64,000 nt of DNA from Nitrospiraceae bacterium UBA2600 (GTDB taxonomy: Bacteria > Nitrospirota > Thermodesulfovibrionia > Thermodesulfovibrionales > Thermodesulfovibrionaceae): NCBI GenBank assembly GCA_002339325.1, contig DDKK01000036.1:32080-96079 (forward strand), in the 5' to 3' direction. How positions within the stretch are numbered: the stretch's first letter is position 1; each line of letters begins with the position of its first letter. The notes beneath the pieces were generated by a model. The model ran no database searches and had not been told where the DNA came from. It saw only the letters and a program-made list of their open reading frames with translations. The position numbers and the translations under genes are program-made. Shown one piece after another: positions 24,271 to 33,014 of this stretch.

Positions 24271-25127
24271 AGAACCTCCCTAATTTTCATACTAATATCA
24301 ACGGCTTTTGCTGAGTGTGTAAGTGCTCCAATAGACACAAAATCAACGCCTGTCGAGGCTATCTCATGTATATTTTCAAGATTTACTCCCCCAGATACTT
24401 CAAGCAAAACCTTGCCCTTTGCTATTTGCACTGCTTTTTTTATACTCTCCATATCCATATTATCAAGCATTACTATGTCTGCACCTTCTAAAACTGCTTC
24501 CTTTAACTCTTCAATATTCTTGACCTCTATTTCAATTTTCTGATGAATAGCTTTTTTTTTGGATAGCTTTATGGCATCTTTTACAGAACCTGTAATTTTA
24601 ATGTGGTTGTCCTTTATTAAGACAGCATCATAAAGGGCAAATCGGTGATTAAAACCTCCACCTACACGGACAGCATATTTTTCCATGAATCTCATACAGG
24701 GAGTTGTTTTTCTTGTATCGAGTATTTTTATATCATATCCTTCTGTTTTCCTCACAAACTTGGATGTCAGTGTAGCAATACCAGAAAGTCTCTGGAGGAT
24801 ATTAAGGGCAATACGTTCTCCTGCAAGTAATAGCCTCGCATTACCCTTCAATTCAGAGATTATTTCTCCCTTTTTAACAAAATCTCCATCGTTGCAATAA
24901 TCTATGAAATCCACACCATCTGATTTGAGCTTAAAATATGAAGAAAGAACTACAAAAAAACGTTTTATAAAAGGTAAACCAGCTAAAATACAATCTTCTT
25001 TACAAATTATATGAGCTTTAGCAAAAGTATCTTCTGGAATTAGTAGTTCCGATGTTATGTCTCCATTTCCAATATCCTCTAATATTGCAAGGTTAAAAAA
25101 CTTATCAACAATAGGATTAAACATCAT
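24267..25127 (-). CDS. nadC: Nicotinate-nucleotide pyrophosphorylase (carboxylating)
   Basis: 286 aa. LDTRKTTPCMRFMEKYAVRV and GGGFNHRFALYDAVLIKDNH are the quinolinate and PRPP-binding blocks of QPRTase, and EIEVKNIEEL and VMLDNM follow. It turns quinolinate into nicotinate mononucleotide, the step before NadD (11508-12128). It overlaps both neighbours by 4 bp. Confidence 0.96.
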   Translation of the reverse strand: MMFNPIVDKFFNLAILEDIGNGDITSELLIPEDTFAKAHIICKEDCILAGLPFIKRFFVVLSSYFKLKSDGVDFIDYCNDGDFVKKGEIISELKGNARLLLAGERIALNILQRLSGIATLTSKFVRKTEGYDIKILDTRKTTPCMRFMEKYAVRVGGGFNHRFALYDAVLIKDNHIKITGSVKDAIKLSKKKAIHQKIEIEVKNIEELKEAVLEGADIVMLDNMDMESIKKAVQIAKGKVLLEVSGGVNLENIHEIASTGVDFVSIGALTHSAKAVDISMKIREVL

Positions 25128-25603
25128 CTTCTGAGGAAAAGTCTTAAGATACCAAAAATTCCTCCAGCAACTGCTGTTACAGCAAGAGCGCTTTTCCAGT
25201 CAAAAAGAGTTGTTATATTACCTTCAACATTTTTACCCACCACAATTAGAGCTGCTGAATTCTTAACTTCCACATTATTGCCAATTACTAAACCGGCAGC
25301 TGATTTTTTTATTTTTGCCTCTTCCTTTCCTATTGACAGGGGACTAAATGAAAAATTTATTTCTGTCTTTTCTCCCATAGAAACTCCACTTATACATTGA
25401 TTCATGCTTATATCTGTTGCTTTAACAAAACCTATAGCACCTTGAGTTATCTCGGCCTTCTCCGCATCAACACTTAAAGCGCATACCTGTTGCATTTCAG
25501 CGCTCCCTGCTTCTACGGCTCTAATAGTGCTCTGTTTTACATTCATGAACTCAGCTTCAGCTATATCCATATTCTGACTTTCGATTTCTATTTTTTGCTC
25601 CAT
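25124..25603 (-). CDS. Tail-anchored repeat protein of unknown function
   Basis: 159 aa, not recognised. Residues 1-130 are a run of imperfect repeats with a spacing of about 15-18 residues, in which short stretches such as NMDIAEAEFMNVKQS, AEKAEITQGAIGFV, GEKTEINFSFSPLSIG and GNNVEVKNSAALIVVG recur. Alternating small/hydrophobic residues suggest a beta-solenoid like bactofilins. The last 24 residues (WKSALAVTAVAGGIFGILRL, then FLRR) make one helix with a positive end, so the protein is probably tail-anchored facing the cytoplasm. It sits between valS and nadC with a 4-bp overlap to nadC and its own AGGAGG. Confidence 0.7.
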   Translation of the reverse strand: MEQKIEIESQNMDIAEAEFMNVKQSTIRAVEAGSAEMQQVCALSVDAEKAEITQGAIGFVKATDISMNQCISGVSMGEKTEINFSFSPLSIGKEEAKIKKSAAGLVIGNNVEVKNSAALIVVGKNVEGNITTLFDWKSALAVTAVAGGIFGILRLFLRR

Positions 25604-25614
25604 TTTTTTACCTC

Positions 25615-28443
25615 CTAATTGAGTTCTTCAAGAACCTTAAGATTCTCTTTTATTTTATCACTTCTCATAAGAAGTTCTTCATATTTTGACCTATCCTTCT
25701 CCACAACATCCTTAGGAGCATTCTTTATGAAATCTTCATTCATAAGTTTTTTGTTTAAAAATTTTATCTCTTCTTCGGTTTTTCTAAGTTCTTTAAGAAG
25801 TCTATTTTTCTCCTTTTCTATGTCTATCATGTCTTTTACGGGGATGTAGATTTCGAAATCTCTCTCAACAGCTATGGCGCTACCCTTTTGCCTGATTATG
25901 TTACCTGCAATTTCCAGATTATTCACTTTCGCAAGCTTATTTATAAATTTAGCTGATTCTTTCAGTATGTTATTCACTTCTTCATTGAAGGTTTTTATAA
26001 AAACGTCTACTCTTGCTGATGGAGGGATGTTAAGTTCTCCTCTTATGCTTCTTATGCCAGATATGCTATTGATAAGATGGTTCATCTTTATTTCAGAGTT
26101 TTCATCTCTTGATATGTCCTCTGCTTTAGGGTATGAGGATATCATTAGAGATTTGTCTTTTTTTAAGATATTAAGCCATATCTCCTCTGTCACAAATGGC
26201 ATAAAGGGATGAAGAAGTTTAATTATATTTTCAAATACGAAAAAAAGACAGTTTACAGTGTCTTCCTTCGTATCATCTTCAGAATAGAGTATAACTTTAG
26301 AAAACTCAATATACCAGTCACAGAATTCATGCCATAGAAATTGATAAATAGCTCCTGCAGCATCATTAAATCTGTATGCTTCAAGAGCCCGATTTGTCTC
26401 ATGTATTGTGAATGAAAGCCTTGAAAGAATCCATTTATCCTTAAGCTCTCTAACTTCATCAACGGAAACAGTATCTTTCGTTCTTAATTTAGAAAAGCCC
26501 ATGATGAACTTCATGGCATTCCATATTTTATTTATAAAATGTCTATAGCCTTCTACTCTATCTTCTGAAAATTTAATATCCCTTCCTTGCGCCGCAAAGG
26601 CAGCTAAAGTGAACCTAAAAGCATCTGCTCCATATTTTTCTATCATTACTAAAGGGTCAACTACATTTCCTTTAGACTTACTCATTTTCTGCCCTTTCGA
26701 GTCTCTTACAAGTGCATGAATATAAACATCTTTGAATGGGACTTCTTTCATAAATTTCATTCCCATCATAATCATTCTGGCAACCCAGAAAAATATAATG
26801 TCAAAACCTGTAACAAGCACACTTGTTGGATAAAACCTCTTCAGTTCCTCTGTTTCCTCTGGCCAACCAAGAGTAGAGAAAGGCCAGAGAGCTGAAGAAA
26901 ACCATGTATCGAGCACATCTGGGTCTTGAATAAACTCTTTACTTCCGCATTTAGGGCATTTTTCTGGTTCTTCTCTACTTGATAAAGGTATAATCTCTTT
27001 GGGAATTTTTATTATCTTAGCTTTGCCTTCAATCTCTTCTTTTGATATTCCATAACTTCTTAATTCAGAGAAACTTCCACCCCATACCTCTTTTTCTCCT
27101 AATTTGATAGGTTTGTAGAAGAGAATTTCGATTAGTCTTCCCTGTTCAACTCCATCTGGCGTTTTGCAGTCAGTACAGTACCAAACAGGAATTCTATGTC
27201 CCCACCAAAGCTGTCTGGAGATACACCAGTCTCTTATATCCCTCATCCATGCATAGTAGTTGTTTATCCAGCCCTCAGGAATAAATTTTATTTGACCTTC
27301 CTGCACAACCCTTACTGCTTCATCTGCAAGAGGTTTGATTTTTACATACCACTGAACTGTTTGGAAGGGCTCTATTATCGTTTTACACCTGTAACAGTGT
27401 CCTACTGCATGTTTATGTTTTTCAATCTTTTCAAGAAGTCCTAATTCAGTAAGGTCTGTAATTATCTTATTTCTTGCCTCATATCTGTCTATTCCCTCGT
27501 ATTTACCTGCTTGAACAGTCATTTTACCCTCTTCGTCAATAACAGATACATAAGGAAGTGAATGTCTCTGAGCTATTTCAGCATCATTGAAATCATGGGA
27601 TGGTGTGACCTTTACCGCTCCTGTTCCAAACTCCATGTCTACGGATTCATCAGCAATTACGGGAATTTCTCTGTTTACGAGAGGGAGAATAAGAGTCTTT
27701 CCGATTAAATTTTTATATCGCTTGTCTTCTGGATTTACAGCAACAGCAGTATCTCCGAGCATTGTCTCTGGGCGGGTTGTAGCTACGATAATGTAATTGT
27801 TTGGATTTTCTCTAAGGGGATATTTGATATAGTAAAGCTTGCCTTCAATTTCCTCATGTTCAACTTCAAGGTCTGAAAGAGCGGTATGGCATCTCGGACA
27901 CCAGTTAATAAGCCGCAAATCTCTGTATATTAAACCTTCTTCAAAAAGCCTTATAAAAACCTCTCTTACGGCATTACTTAATCCCTCATCCATTGTGAAA
28001 CGCAAACGAGACCAATCGCAAGATGCACCTATTCTTTTTAATTGGTCAATTATTCTTCCTCCACAGGCATCTTTCCACTGCCATACGCGCTGAAGAAACT
28101 TATCTCTGCCAAGCTGATACCTGTCAAGACCTTCCTGAAGAAGCTGTCTTTCCACGACGTTCTGAGTTGCTATTCCTGCATGGTCTGTTCCTGGAAGCCA
28201 TAGACTACAGTATCCGAGCATTCTTTTCCATCTTATGAGGATATCCTGTAAGGTTGCATTTAAAGCATGCCCCATGTGCAGTGTACCTGTAACATTTGGC
28301 GGTGGAATGACTATACAGTATGAAGGGGTATTTTTGTCTTCATGAGGTTTAAAAAAACCCTTTTCTTCCCAGTAATTATAAAGTTTTGTCTCAATTTCAG
28401 CGGGTGAGTAGCTTTCTGAAATAGAATTCTTATTGTCAAGCAT
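25615..28443 (-). CDS. valS: Valyl-tRNA synthetase
   Basis: 942 aa, full length. HIGH-type motif PPNVTGTLHMGHALN near residue 48, editing (CP1) domain around 200-400 with TTRPETMLGDTAVAVN, zinc-like CPKCGSKEF, the KMSKS loop GQKMSKSKGNVVDP, anticodon domain, and a C-terminal coiled coil (IDIEKEKNRLLKELRKTEEE) that binds the tRNA elbow. It charges tRNA-Val and edits threonine. It overlaps the pseudo-receiver gene by 8 bp. No T-box leader is possible as it is internal to an operon. Confidence 0.97.
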   Translation of the reverse strand: MLDNKNSISESYSPAEIETKLYNYWEEKGFFKPHEDKNTPSYCIVIPPPNVTGTLHMGHALNATLQDILIRWKRMLGYCSLWLPGTDHAGIATQNVVERQLLQEGLDRYQLGRDKFLQRVWQWKDACGGRIIDQLKRIGASCDWSRLRFTMDEGLSNAVREVFIRLFEEGLIYRDLRLINWCPRCHTALSDLEVEHEEIEGKLYYIKYPLRENPNNYIIVATTRPETMLGDTAVAVNPEDKRYKNLIGKTLILPLVNREIPVIADESVDMEFGTGAVKVTPSHDFNDAEIAQRHSLPYVSVIDEEGKMTVQAGKYEGIDRYEARNKIITDLTELGLLEKIEKHKHAVGHCYRCKTIIEPFQTVQWYVKIKPLADEAVRVVQEGQIKFIPEGWINNYYAWMRDIRDWCISRQLWWGHRIPVWYCTDCKTPDGVEQGRLIEILFYKPIKLGEKEVWGGSFSELRSYGISKEEIEGKAKIIKIPKEIIPLSSREEPEKCPKCGSKEFIQDPDVLDTWFSSALWPFSTLGWPEETEELKRFYPTSVLVTGFDIIFFWVARMIMMGMKFMKEVPFKDVYIHALVRDSKGQKMSKSKGNVVDPLVMIEKYGADAFRFTLAAFAAQGRDIKFSEDRVEGYRHFINKIWNAMKFIMGFSKLRTKDTVSVDEVRELKDKWILSRLSFTIHETNRALEAYRFNDAAGAIYQFLWHEFCDWYIEFSKVILYSEDDTKEDTVNCLFFVFENIIKLLHPFMPFVTEEIWLNILKKDKSLMISSYPKAEDISRDENSEIKMNHLINSISGIRSIRGELNIPPSARVDVFIKTFNEEVNNILKESAKFINKLAKVNNLEIAGNIIRQKGSAIAVERDFEIYIPVKDMIDIEKEKNRLLKELRKTEEEIKFLNKKLMNEDFIKNAPKDVVEKDRSKYEELLMRSDKIKENLKVLEELN

Positions 28444-28936
28444 TTTTCCTCTCTAAAACCTCCATAAATTCTCTAAGAATATTTCCAACTTCTTTTCTGA
28501 CAATTTCATTTAGATAAGGCTTCAATTTTTCCACTAAAACTTCAATTTCCTCTAAGGGCTTAGGTTGAACTTCACTTTTCGCTGGCTTTATGTTTAGAGA
28601 AATCATTTCTCTAAACTCCTCTTCTCCGAGAGGACTTACAAGAATCTCTACTCCAAGATTTCTAAAAGCCGACAAATCCATAGAAGAATAAAAATTTATC
28701 ACTAATACTATAGGCAAAAGGAGAGAGTATTTTTCTCTGACCTCTTTACAAAGATTTAATAATCGCTCTCCTCCAACTTCCTCATGACACATGACAATAT
28801 CTGGCTCAAAGTATGACATTTTTCTCAGAGCTTCTTCTTCATTAGAACAAGAAAAAACTGTAACCTCTTGCTCTACTAAACTTCTTTTTATAAAGTCATT
28901 CAAAAGAGATTTTTTTTCAATTAACAAAATTTTCAT
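28436..28936 (-). CDS. Receiver-like protein without the phospho-acceptor
   Basis: 166 aa. The first 115 residues follow the CheY pattern (MKILLIEKKSLLNDFIKRSL, then FEPDIVMCHEEVGG, LLPIVLVINF, ILVSPLGEEEF), but the acceptor Asp position reads His/Glu, the acidic pair after strand 1 is EK and the conserved Lys is Ser (VSPL in place of TKP). A proline-rich linker leads to an amphipathic helix (PYLNEIVRKEVGNILREFME). It is probably a phosphorylation-independent protein-interaction module. It overlaps mlaC and valS by 4 and 8 bp; the partner is unknown. Confidence 0.7.
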   Translation of the reverse strand: MKILLIEKKSLLNDFIKRSLVEQEVTVFSCSNEEEALRKMSYFEPDIVMCHEEVGGERLLNLCKEVREKYSLLLPIVLVINFYSSMDLSAFRNLGVEILVSPLGEEEFREMISLNIKPAKSEVQPKPLEEIEVLVEKLKPYLNEIVRKEVGNILREFMEVLERKNA

Positions 28937-29559
28937 GCTTTCTCCCTTGTTATTTCTTCAATTTGTTTTGATTTCATTCTTTTGATAAGTTCCTGATAGG
29001 AATGGTTACGAATAATCTTATTGAACTGAGAACGATAATTACTCACAAGGCTTACTCCCTCAATTACTACATCATAGACTTTCCATTCCTTTCCGTTGAA
29101 GAATAATCTGTAGTCTATTGGTATTTCTTTTTTATCACTGGTTATAATTCTTGTTCTTACTTCAGCGTATTGATTGTTATCAATTTTTTCATCCAGATAT
29201 AAGACCTTTTCGTCTGTATAGGACTCTATTTTTCCACTGTAAGACCTTTCAAGAAGGTCTTTAAATAGTTCGACAAACTCTTTTCTTTCGTGAGGAGTTC
29301 TCTCCCTCCAGTAAACTCCAAGAGAGCGTTTTGCCATCTCTTCAAAATCAAATATTTTCCCTATTTCAGTTCTCAAGGCTTCTCTTCTTTTGTTAGCTTT
29401 TTCTTTACCCTTATATTTTGGATTTTTGAGAATAGAAATTACATTATCTACGGTAATCTTAACCTGTTCTTTTGGAGAGAGCTGAGCAAATACTAAAGAA
29501 AAACTAATAAAGGGAATGACCATTAACATTAATATGAATATAAAACTTCTTGTTTTCAT
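28933..29559 (-). CDS. mlaC: Phospholipid transport protein MlaC (Ttg2D family)
   Basis: 208 aa. A signal peptide (about 1-26, FIFILMLMVIPFISFSLVFA) precedes the Ttg2D/MlaC domain: FDFEEMAKRSLGVYWRERTP, EFVELFKDLLERSYSGKIE and IPIDYRLFFNGKEWKVYDVV. MlaC is the periplasmic carrier that shuttles phospholipid between the inner-membrane MlaFED complex and the outer membrane. Here it comes after a TolC gene. Overlaps of 4 bp on both sides indicate one transcript. Confidence 0.9.
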   Translation of the reverse strand: MKTRSFIFILMLMVIPFISFSLVFAQLSPKEQVKITVDNVISILKNPKYKGKEKANKRREALRTEIGKIFDFEEMAKRSLGVYWRERTPHERKEFVELFKDLLERSYSGKIESYTDEKVLYLDEKIDNNQYAEVRTRIITSDKKEIPIDYRLFFNGKEWKVYDVVIEGVSLVSNYRSQFNKIIRNHSYQELIKRMKSKQIEEITREKA

Positions 29560-30923
29560 TCTTTTACCTCCCTTTCCTCTTTATCCAGTCCTGACAGTTG
29601 ATAGAGATTTGCCATTGCCATTTTTTGATTGTAAAGAGACCTTAGATGATTGACCCTTGTTGTAGCATATGCAAGAACTGCATCGGCTAAATCTTTTGTT
29701 TCTCCAATACCCATGTCCAAGTTGGCATCAGCTGTTACCAACCATTTCTTTGCATTCTGAAAGGCCTCTTCCATGTCTTTAGCTGTCTTGGTTGCTTCTA
29801 AATATTCTAAATAGGCCTTGGTAATCTGAACGGGGATACCCTGCTCGGCCAGTTTTTTCTTTTCCAGTATTTTTTCGTATTCTATCTGAGCCTCTCTTAT
29901 TTTGCCTTTAGTAATTCCAAAATCTATATTTAGCTTCATTCCAAGAACTGCTGCTATATAAGAACTATTAAGGGGGTCTGAAATATAGGGATTATGGATT
30001 TTATCTCTATTCGTTGCTCCAGAAAGGTTGCCTTTTATGAGAGCAAAAATCTGGGGATACTGATTACTTTTCTCCACATTAACCAACGCTTCTTTTGCTT
30101 TGAGCCCTTCTCTTATCTGGATTATTTCAGGTCTGAGAGCAAGTGCTTTATTTATCATTTCTTCTTTATTTATTTGAGCCTCCTCATACCTTAGCGAAGG
30201 TGTGATTATATTAACTCTTTGCGTTAAAGGAATTCCTGTCATGAACTTCAAAGCTTCTGTAATAAGAGCTTCATTTTTTTCAATTTCGTTCAGGTTTCTT
30301 TTAACCTCTCCCAGATAGGTTTTCAATTTGTAAAGCGTAAGTTCGTCTGCGGATGGAATGTCTTTTTTTAAATCCTCTGTTGTTTTCTTTATGGCCTTCT
30401 CAAGTTCTTCTTTAATTTCCGTAGCAAGCCCCTTTAACTCTCTTACAAGGGCTAAGCTCCAGTATAGCTCTTTTGTCTTCAGAATAATCTCTGAACGTTT
30501 TTTTTCCAGCTCTGCCTCTGAGACTTTAATACCCCCCTCTGCAGCGGTTTTGTAGCCCGTAATCTTTCCGAAAGTGTAAATTGGCTGTAAAACTTGCATA
30601 GTAATCATGCCAAAAACGCCATTGATAGTTGTTGATTTAACATCTGTCTTAATTTCTGGAGAAAGGGTCTCTTTTTCTGCTTTTGGTGACGGACCACCTA
30701 TGGCCATTAGTTCAATCTGAGGCAAGACAGCACTTTCTGCCTGGCTTAGCTTTGCTTTGTAAATTTCAATATCTTTCTTGTATTCTCCCAATTCTGGATG
30801 GAATCTAACAGCTCTCTCAATACAACTCTTCAAATCAAGGGAAATATTTTCCTCTGCAAAAGCCCACCCTGTAAAAAGAAAAACGAACAGAACAATTGAG
30901 GTTTTAAATTTTACCGAATACAT
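29556..30923 (-). CDS. TolC family outer membrane efflux protein
   Basis: 455 aa. Signal peptide (about 1-23, ending GWAFA), then two repeats of long alpha-helical hairpins typical of the OEP family: ISLDLKSCIERAVRFHPELG, YFGK-like FGKITGYKTAAEGGIKVSEA, and a C-terminal LAYATTRVNHLRSLYNQKMA then LYQLSGL. TolC trimers form outer-membrane exit ducts. No MFP or RND partner is adjacent. Its place between mlaD and mlaC suggests it works with the MCE system as a trans-envelope conduit. Its first 20 bases overlap mlaD. Confidence 0.9.
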   Translation of the reverse strand: MYSVKFKTSIVLFVFLFTGWAFAEENISLDLKSCIERAVRFHPELGEYKKDIEIYKAKLSQAESAVLPQIELMAIGGPSPKAEKETLSPEIKTDVKSTTINGVFGMITMQVLQPIYTFGKITGYKTAAEGGIKVSEAELEKKRSEIILKTKELYWSLALVRELKGLATEIKEELEKAIKKTTEDLKKDIPSADELTLYKLKTYLGEVKRNLNEIEKNEALITEALKFMTGIPLTQRVNIITPSLRYEEAQINKEEMINKALALRPEIIQIREGLKAKEALVNVEKSNQYPQIFALIKGNLSGATNRDKIHNPYISDPLNSSYIAAVLGMKLNIDFGITKGKIREAQIEYEKILEKKKLAEQGIPVQITKAYLEYLEATKTAKDMEEAFQNAKKWLVTADANLDMGIGETKDLADAVLAYATTRVNHLRSLYNQKMAMANLYQLSGLDKEEREVKE

Positions 30924-31347
30924 ATTTTGATAACACCTCCTCTATGTCTATTGAAGATTCTGTTTCTCTTATTCTACCACCCTTAGCAATGTATCTGTCA
31001 GAACCTCCAGGAGTTATTTGAATATATTTCTCTCCTATTAGCCCCTTTGTTCTAATTGAGGCAATTGAATCATCGGGAAGTTTTATAGAACTCCTTATCT
31101 TAATCTCTACAACGGCATGATATTTATCGTTAATAGAAACTCTTTCGACCGAACCGATTGGAACGCCAGCTATTTCTACTACTGAGCCCTTTTTTATTCC
31201 TCCAACCTTGTCGAACTCGGCATATATCGTATATGAATCTGCTGAAAAGAGCTCTATTTTGCCAAGTCTAAAAGATAGATAACCAAGAGCTAAAATTCCA
31301 ATTAAGACAAAAATTCCAACGGCTATCTCAATATTTTCCCTTTTCAT
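30904..31347 (-). CDS. mlaD: MCE-domain phospholipid transporter subunit MlaD
   Basis: 147 aa. One N-terminal membrane helix (about 6-26) and a single MCE domain: YTIYAEFDKVGGIKKGSVVE, IAGVPIGSVERVSI, LIGEKYIQITPGGSDRYI. Six MlaD make a ring with a hydrophobic pore over MlaFE. The protein ends soon after the MCE domain (IDIEEVLSKYVFGKI), a compact form as in E. coli. It overlaps mlaF by 4 bp. Confidence 0.93.
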   Translation of the reverse strand: MKRENIEIAVGIFVLIGILALGYLSFRLGKIELFSADSYTIYAEFDKVGGIKKGSVVEIAGVPIGSVERVSINDKYHAVVEIKIRSSIKLPDDSIASIRTKGLIGEKYIQITPGGSDRYIAKGGRIRETESSIDIEEVLSKYVFGKI

Positions 31348-32084
31348 TCAGTACCTCCATTTTCTATTCCAAGTATAAAGTTTTTTACAACAATTTTATT
31401 GCTGTTTTTTATCTCCTCGGGCGTGCCAACTTCTACAATCTTTCCATCGTGAAGCACCGCAACTTTATCGGAAATTTCAAAGATTTCTGGAATTTCATGA
31501 CTTATGATTATGCCTGTAAATTTATACTGTTGCTGAGTATCTCTTATTAGTTTATGAATCGAGTGAACTAAAATAGGGTCTAGTCCTGTTGTAGGCTCAT
31601 CAAAAAGTATAATCTTAGGTTTAGCAATTAAGGCTCTTGCAAGGGCAACTCTTTTTTTCATTCCTCCACTTAGTTCAGCGGGATATTTATACTCCATGCC
31701 GAGAAGTCCTACATCATTAAGAGCAGTCAATACAGCCTCATGAATTGTTTTCCTGTCGAGCTTGGTCTTTTCCCTTAGAGGAAATGCTACATTATCATAA
31801 ACAGTCATTGAATCAAACAAAGCTCCTCCCTGAAATACAACACCAATATCTGAGCGTATTTCATCAAGCCTGTTTCCCTTTAATTTTGTAATGTCCTCAC
31901 CCTTCACTAATATCTTTCCTCTGTCAGGTTTAAGGAGACCAACAATATGTTTGAGCAAGACCGATTTGCCTCCTCCACTTCTTCCTATAATAGCTGTTAC
32001 TTCGTTGTCATTAATCTTAAGATTAACTCCTTTTAGAACTTCTTGCGTTCCAAAGGATTTATAAAGTTCTATTATTTCAATCAT
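31344..32084 (-). CDS. mlaF: Phospholipid ABC transporter ATPase MlaF
   Basis: 246 aa from the ATG at 32084, which overlaps the mlaE stop as ATGA. The open frame runs 10 codons further up, but those lie inside mlaE. Walker A GRSGGGKSVLLKHIVG, signature LSGGMKKRVALARAL and Walker B IILFDEPTTGLDP are complete, and the ATPase ends with FILGIENG. It powers lipid movement by the MlaFED complex at the inner membrane. Confidence 0.95.
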   Translation of the reverse strand: MIEIIELYKSFGTQEVLKGVNLKINDNEVTAIIGRSGGGKSVLLKHIVGLLKPDRGKILVKGEDITKLKGNRLDEIRSDIGVVFQGGALFDSMTVYDNVAFPLREKTKLDRKTIHEAVLTALNDVGLLGMEYKYPAELSGGMKKRVALARALIAKPKIILFDEPTTGLDPILVHSIHKLIRDTQQQYKFTGIIISHEIPEIFEISDKVAVLHDGKIVEVGTPEEIKNSNKIVVKNFILGIENGGTE

Positions 32085-32872
32085 AACAGAATTGCTCCAA
32101 GAATATAATCCCAAACAAGAATTACGACGGATGATAAAACGACTGCATTAGTTGTAGCCCTGCTTACACCTCTTGCTCCATAGCCTGTATTATATCCCAT
32201 AAAAGTACATATCCATGTAACGAGAAGTCCAAAGCTCAGAGATTTATAAAGACCTATTCTTATATCTTCCATGTCCACATAGAGCTCCATCTGAGCAAAA
32301 TATGTTCCTTCGCTTAGACCTAATGCATGAACAGATACAAGATACCCGCCGTAAATTCCAACTACATCGAAAATTGCCGTCAACAAAGGAAATGTTATTA
32401 TGCCTGCAAGAATATTAGGAACAATGACGTATTTAAAAGGATTGACTGCCATTACTGTAAGTGCGTCTATCTGCTCAGTTATTCGCATTATTCCAATTTC
32501 AGCTGTAACAGCAGAACCTGCCCTTCCCGTTACCATTAGGGCGCATAAAACCGGCCCTAACTCTCTTATTAAAGATAAAGCCACTACAGGTCCAAGGAGA
32601 GCCTCTGCTCCGAATTTGTTGAGAGCATAAAAACCCTGAAGTGCAAGCACCATTCCGCTGAATGCGCCTGTAAATACAACTACGATAATTGATTTGTTAC
32701 CAAAAAACCTTATCTGTCTTAGTAAATTTCGAAATTTGAAAGGAGGATAAAGGGCATGATAAATTGATTCAGCGAGGAAAATTGAAATTTTCCCCAAAAA
32801 TGCGAGTAGTTGAAAAACCTTTTCACCTAAAAACTTGAAAAAAACTAACATAGGAGATTTTAAGATATCCAT
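32081..32872 (-). CDS. mlaE: Phospholipid ABC transporter permease MlaE
   Basis: 263 aa of the MlaE/YrbE permease family: FTGAFSGMVLALQGFYALNK, LVLGPVVALSLIRELGPVLCAL with VTGRAGSAVTAEIGIMRITE, and a C-terminal GYNTGYGARGVSRATTNAVV. Five to six membrane helices. It starts the long minus-strand series mlaE-mlaF-mlaD-tolC-mlaC and onward. The 140 bp upstream, shared with nrpR, hold the inverted repeat TTGTTT...AAACAA (32900-32924 region), a possible operator. Confidence 0.94.
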   Translation of the reverse strand: MDILKSPMLVFFKFLGEKVFQLLAFLGKISIFLAESIYHALYPPFKFRNLLRQIRFFGNKSIIVVVFTGAFSGMVLALQGFYALNKFGAEALLGPVVALSLIRELGPVLCALMVTGRAGSAVTAEIGIMRITEQIDALTVMAVNPFKYVIVPNILAGIITFPLLTAIFDVVGIYGGYLVSVHALGLSEGTYFAQMELYVDMEDIRIGLYKSLSFGLLVTWICTFMGYNTGYGARGVSRATTNAVVLSSVVILVWDYILGAILL

Positions 32873-32976
32873 TTATTCTTTCTTTTGTCAACATTTAAAT
32901 TGTTTGGTATGGTTTATTAAACAAATGAATTTTTCGGCAGAAAATTTCCTAATTTTTTTCAATTAAAATGAACCCA

Positions 32977-32985
32977 TGTTATAAT
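32977..32985 (+). promoter_or_regulatory. Extended -10 promoter of the nrpR-like gene
   Basis: TGTTATAAT is a complete extended -10 element 29 bp before the ATG, followed by a good GGGAGGAG ribosome binding site. No clear -35 is needed for this class. Confidence 0.55.
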
Positions 32986-33014
32986 TTTTAGGATAAAGGT
33001 TAGCGGGAGGAGAA

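Noticed and set aside
25615..28443. T-box or other tRNA-sensing leader for valS
   Set aside because: valS starts inside the previous gene with an 8-bp overlap, leaving no leader.
32085..32114. Longer N terminus of MlaF
   Set aside because: The extra codons lie within mlaE; the ATG overlapping the mlaE stop starts exactly at the ABC domain.
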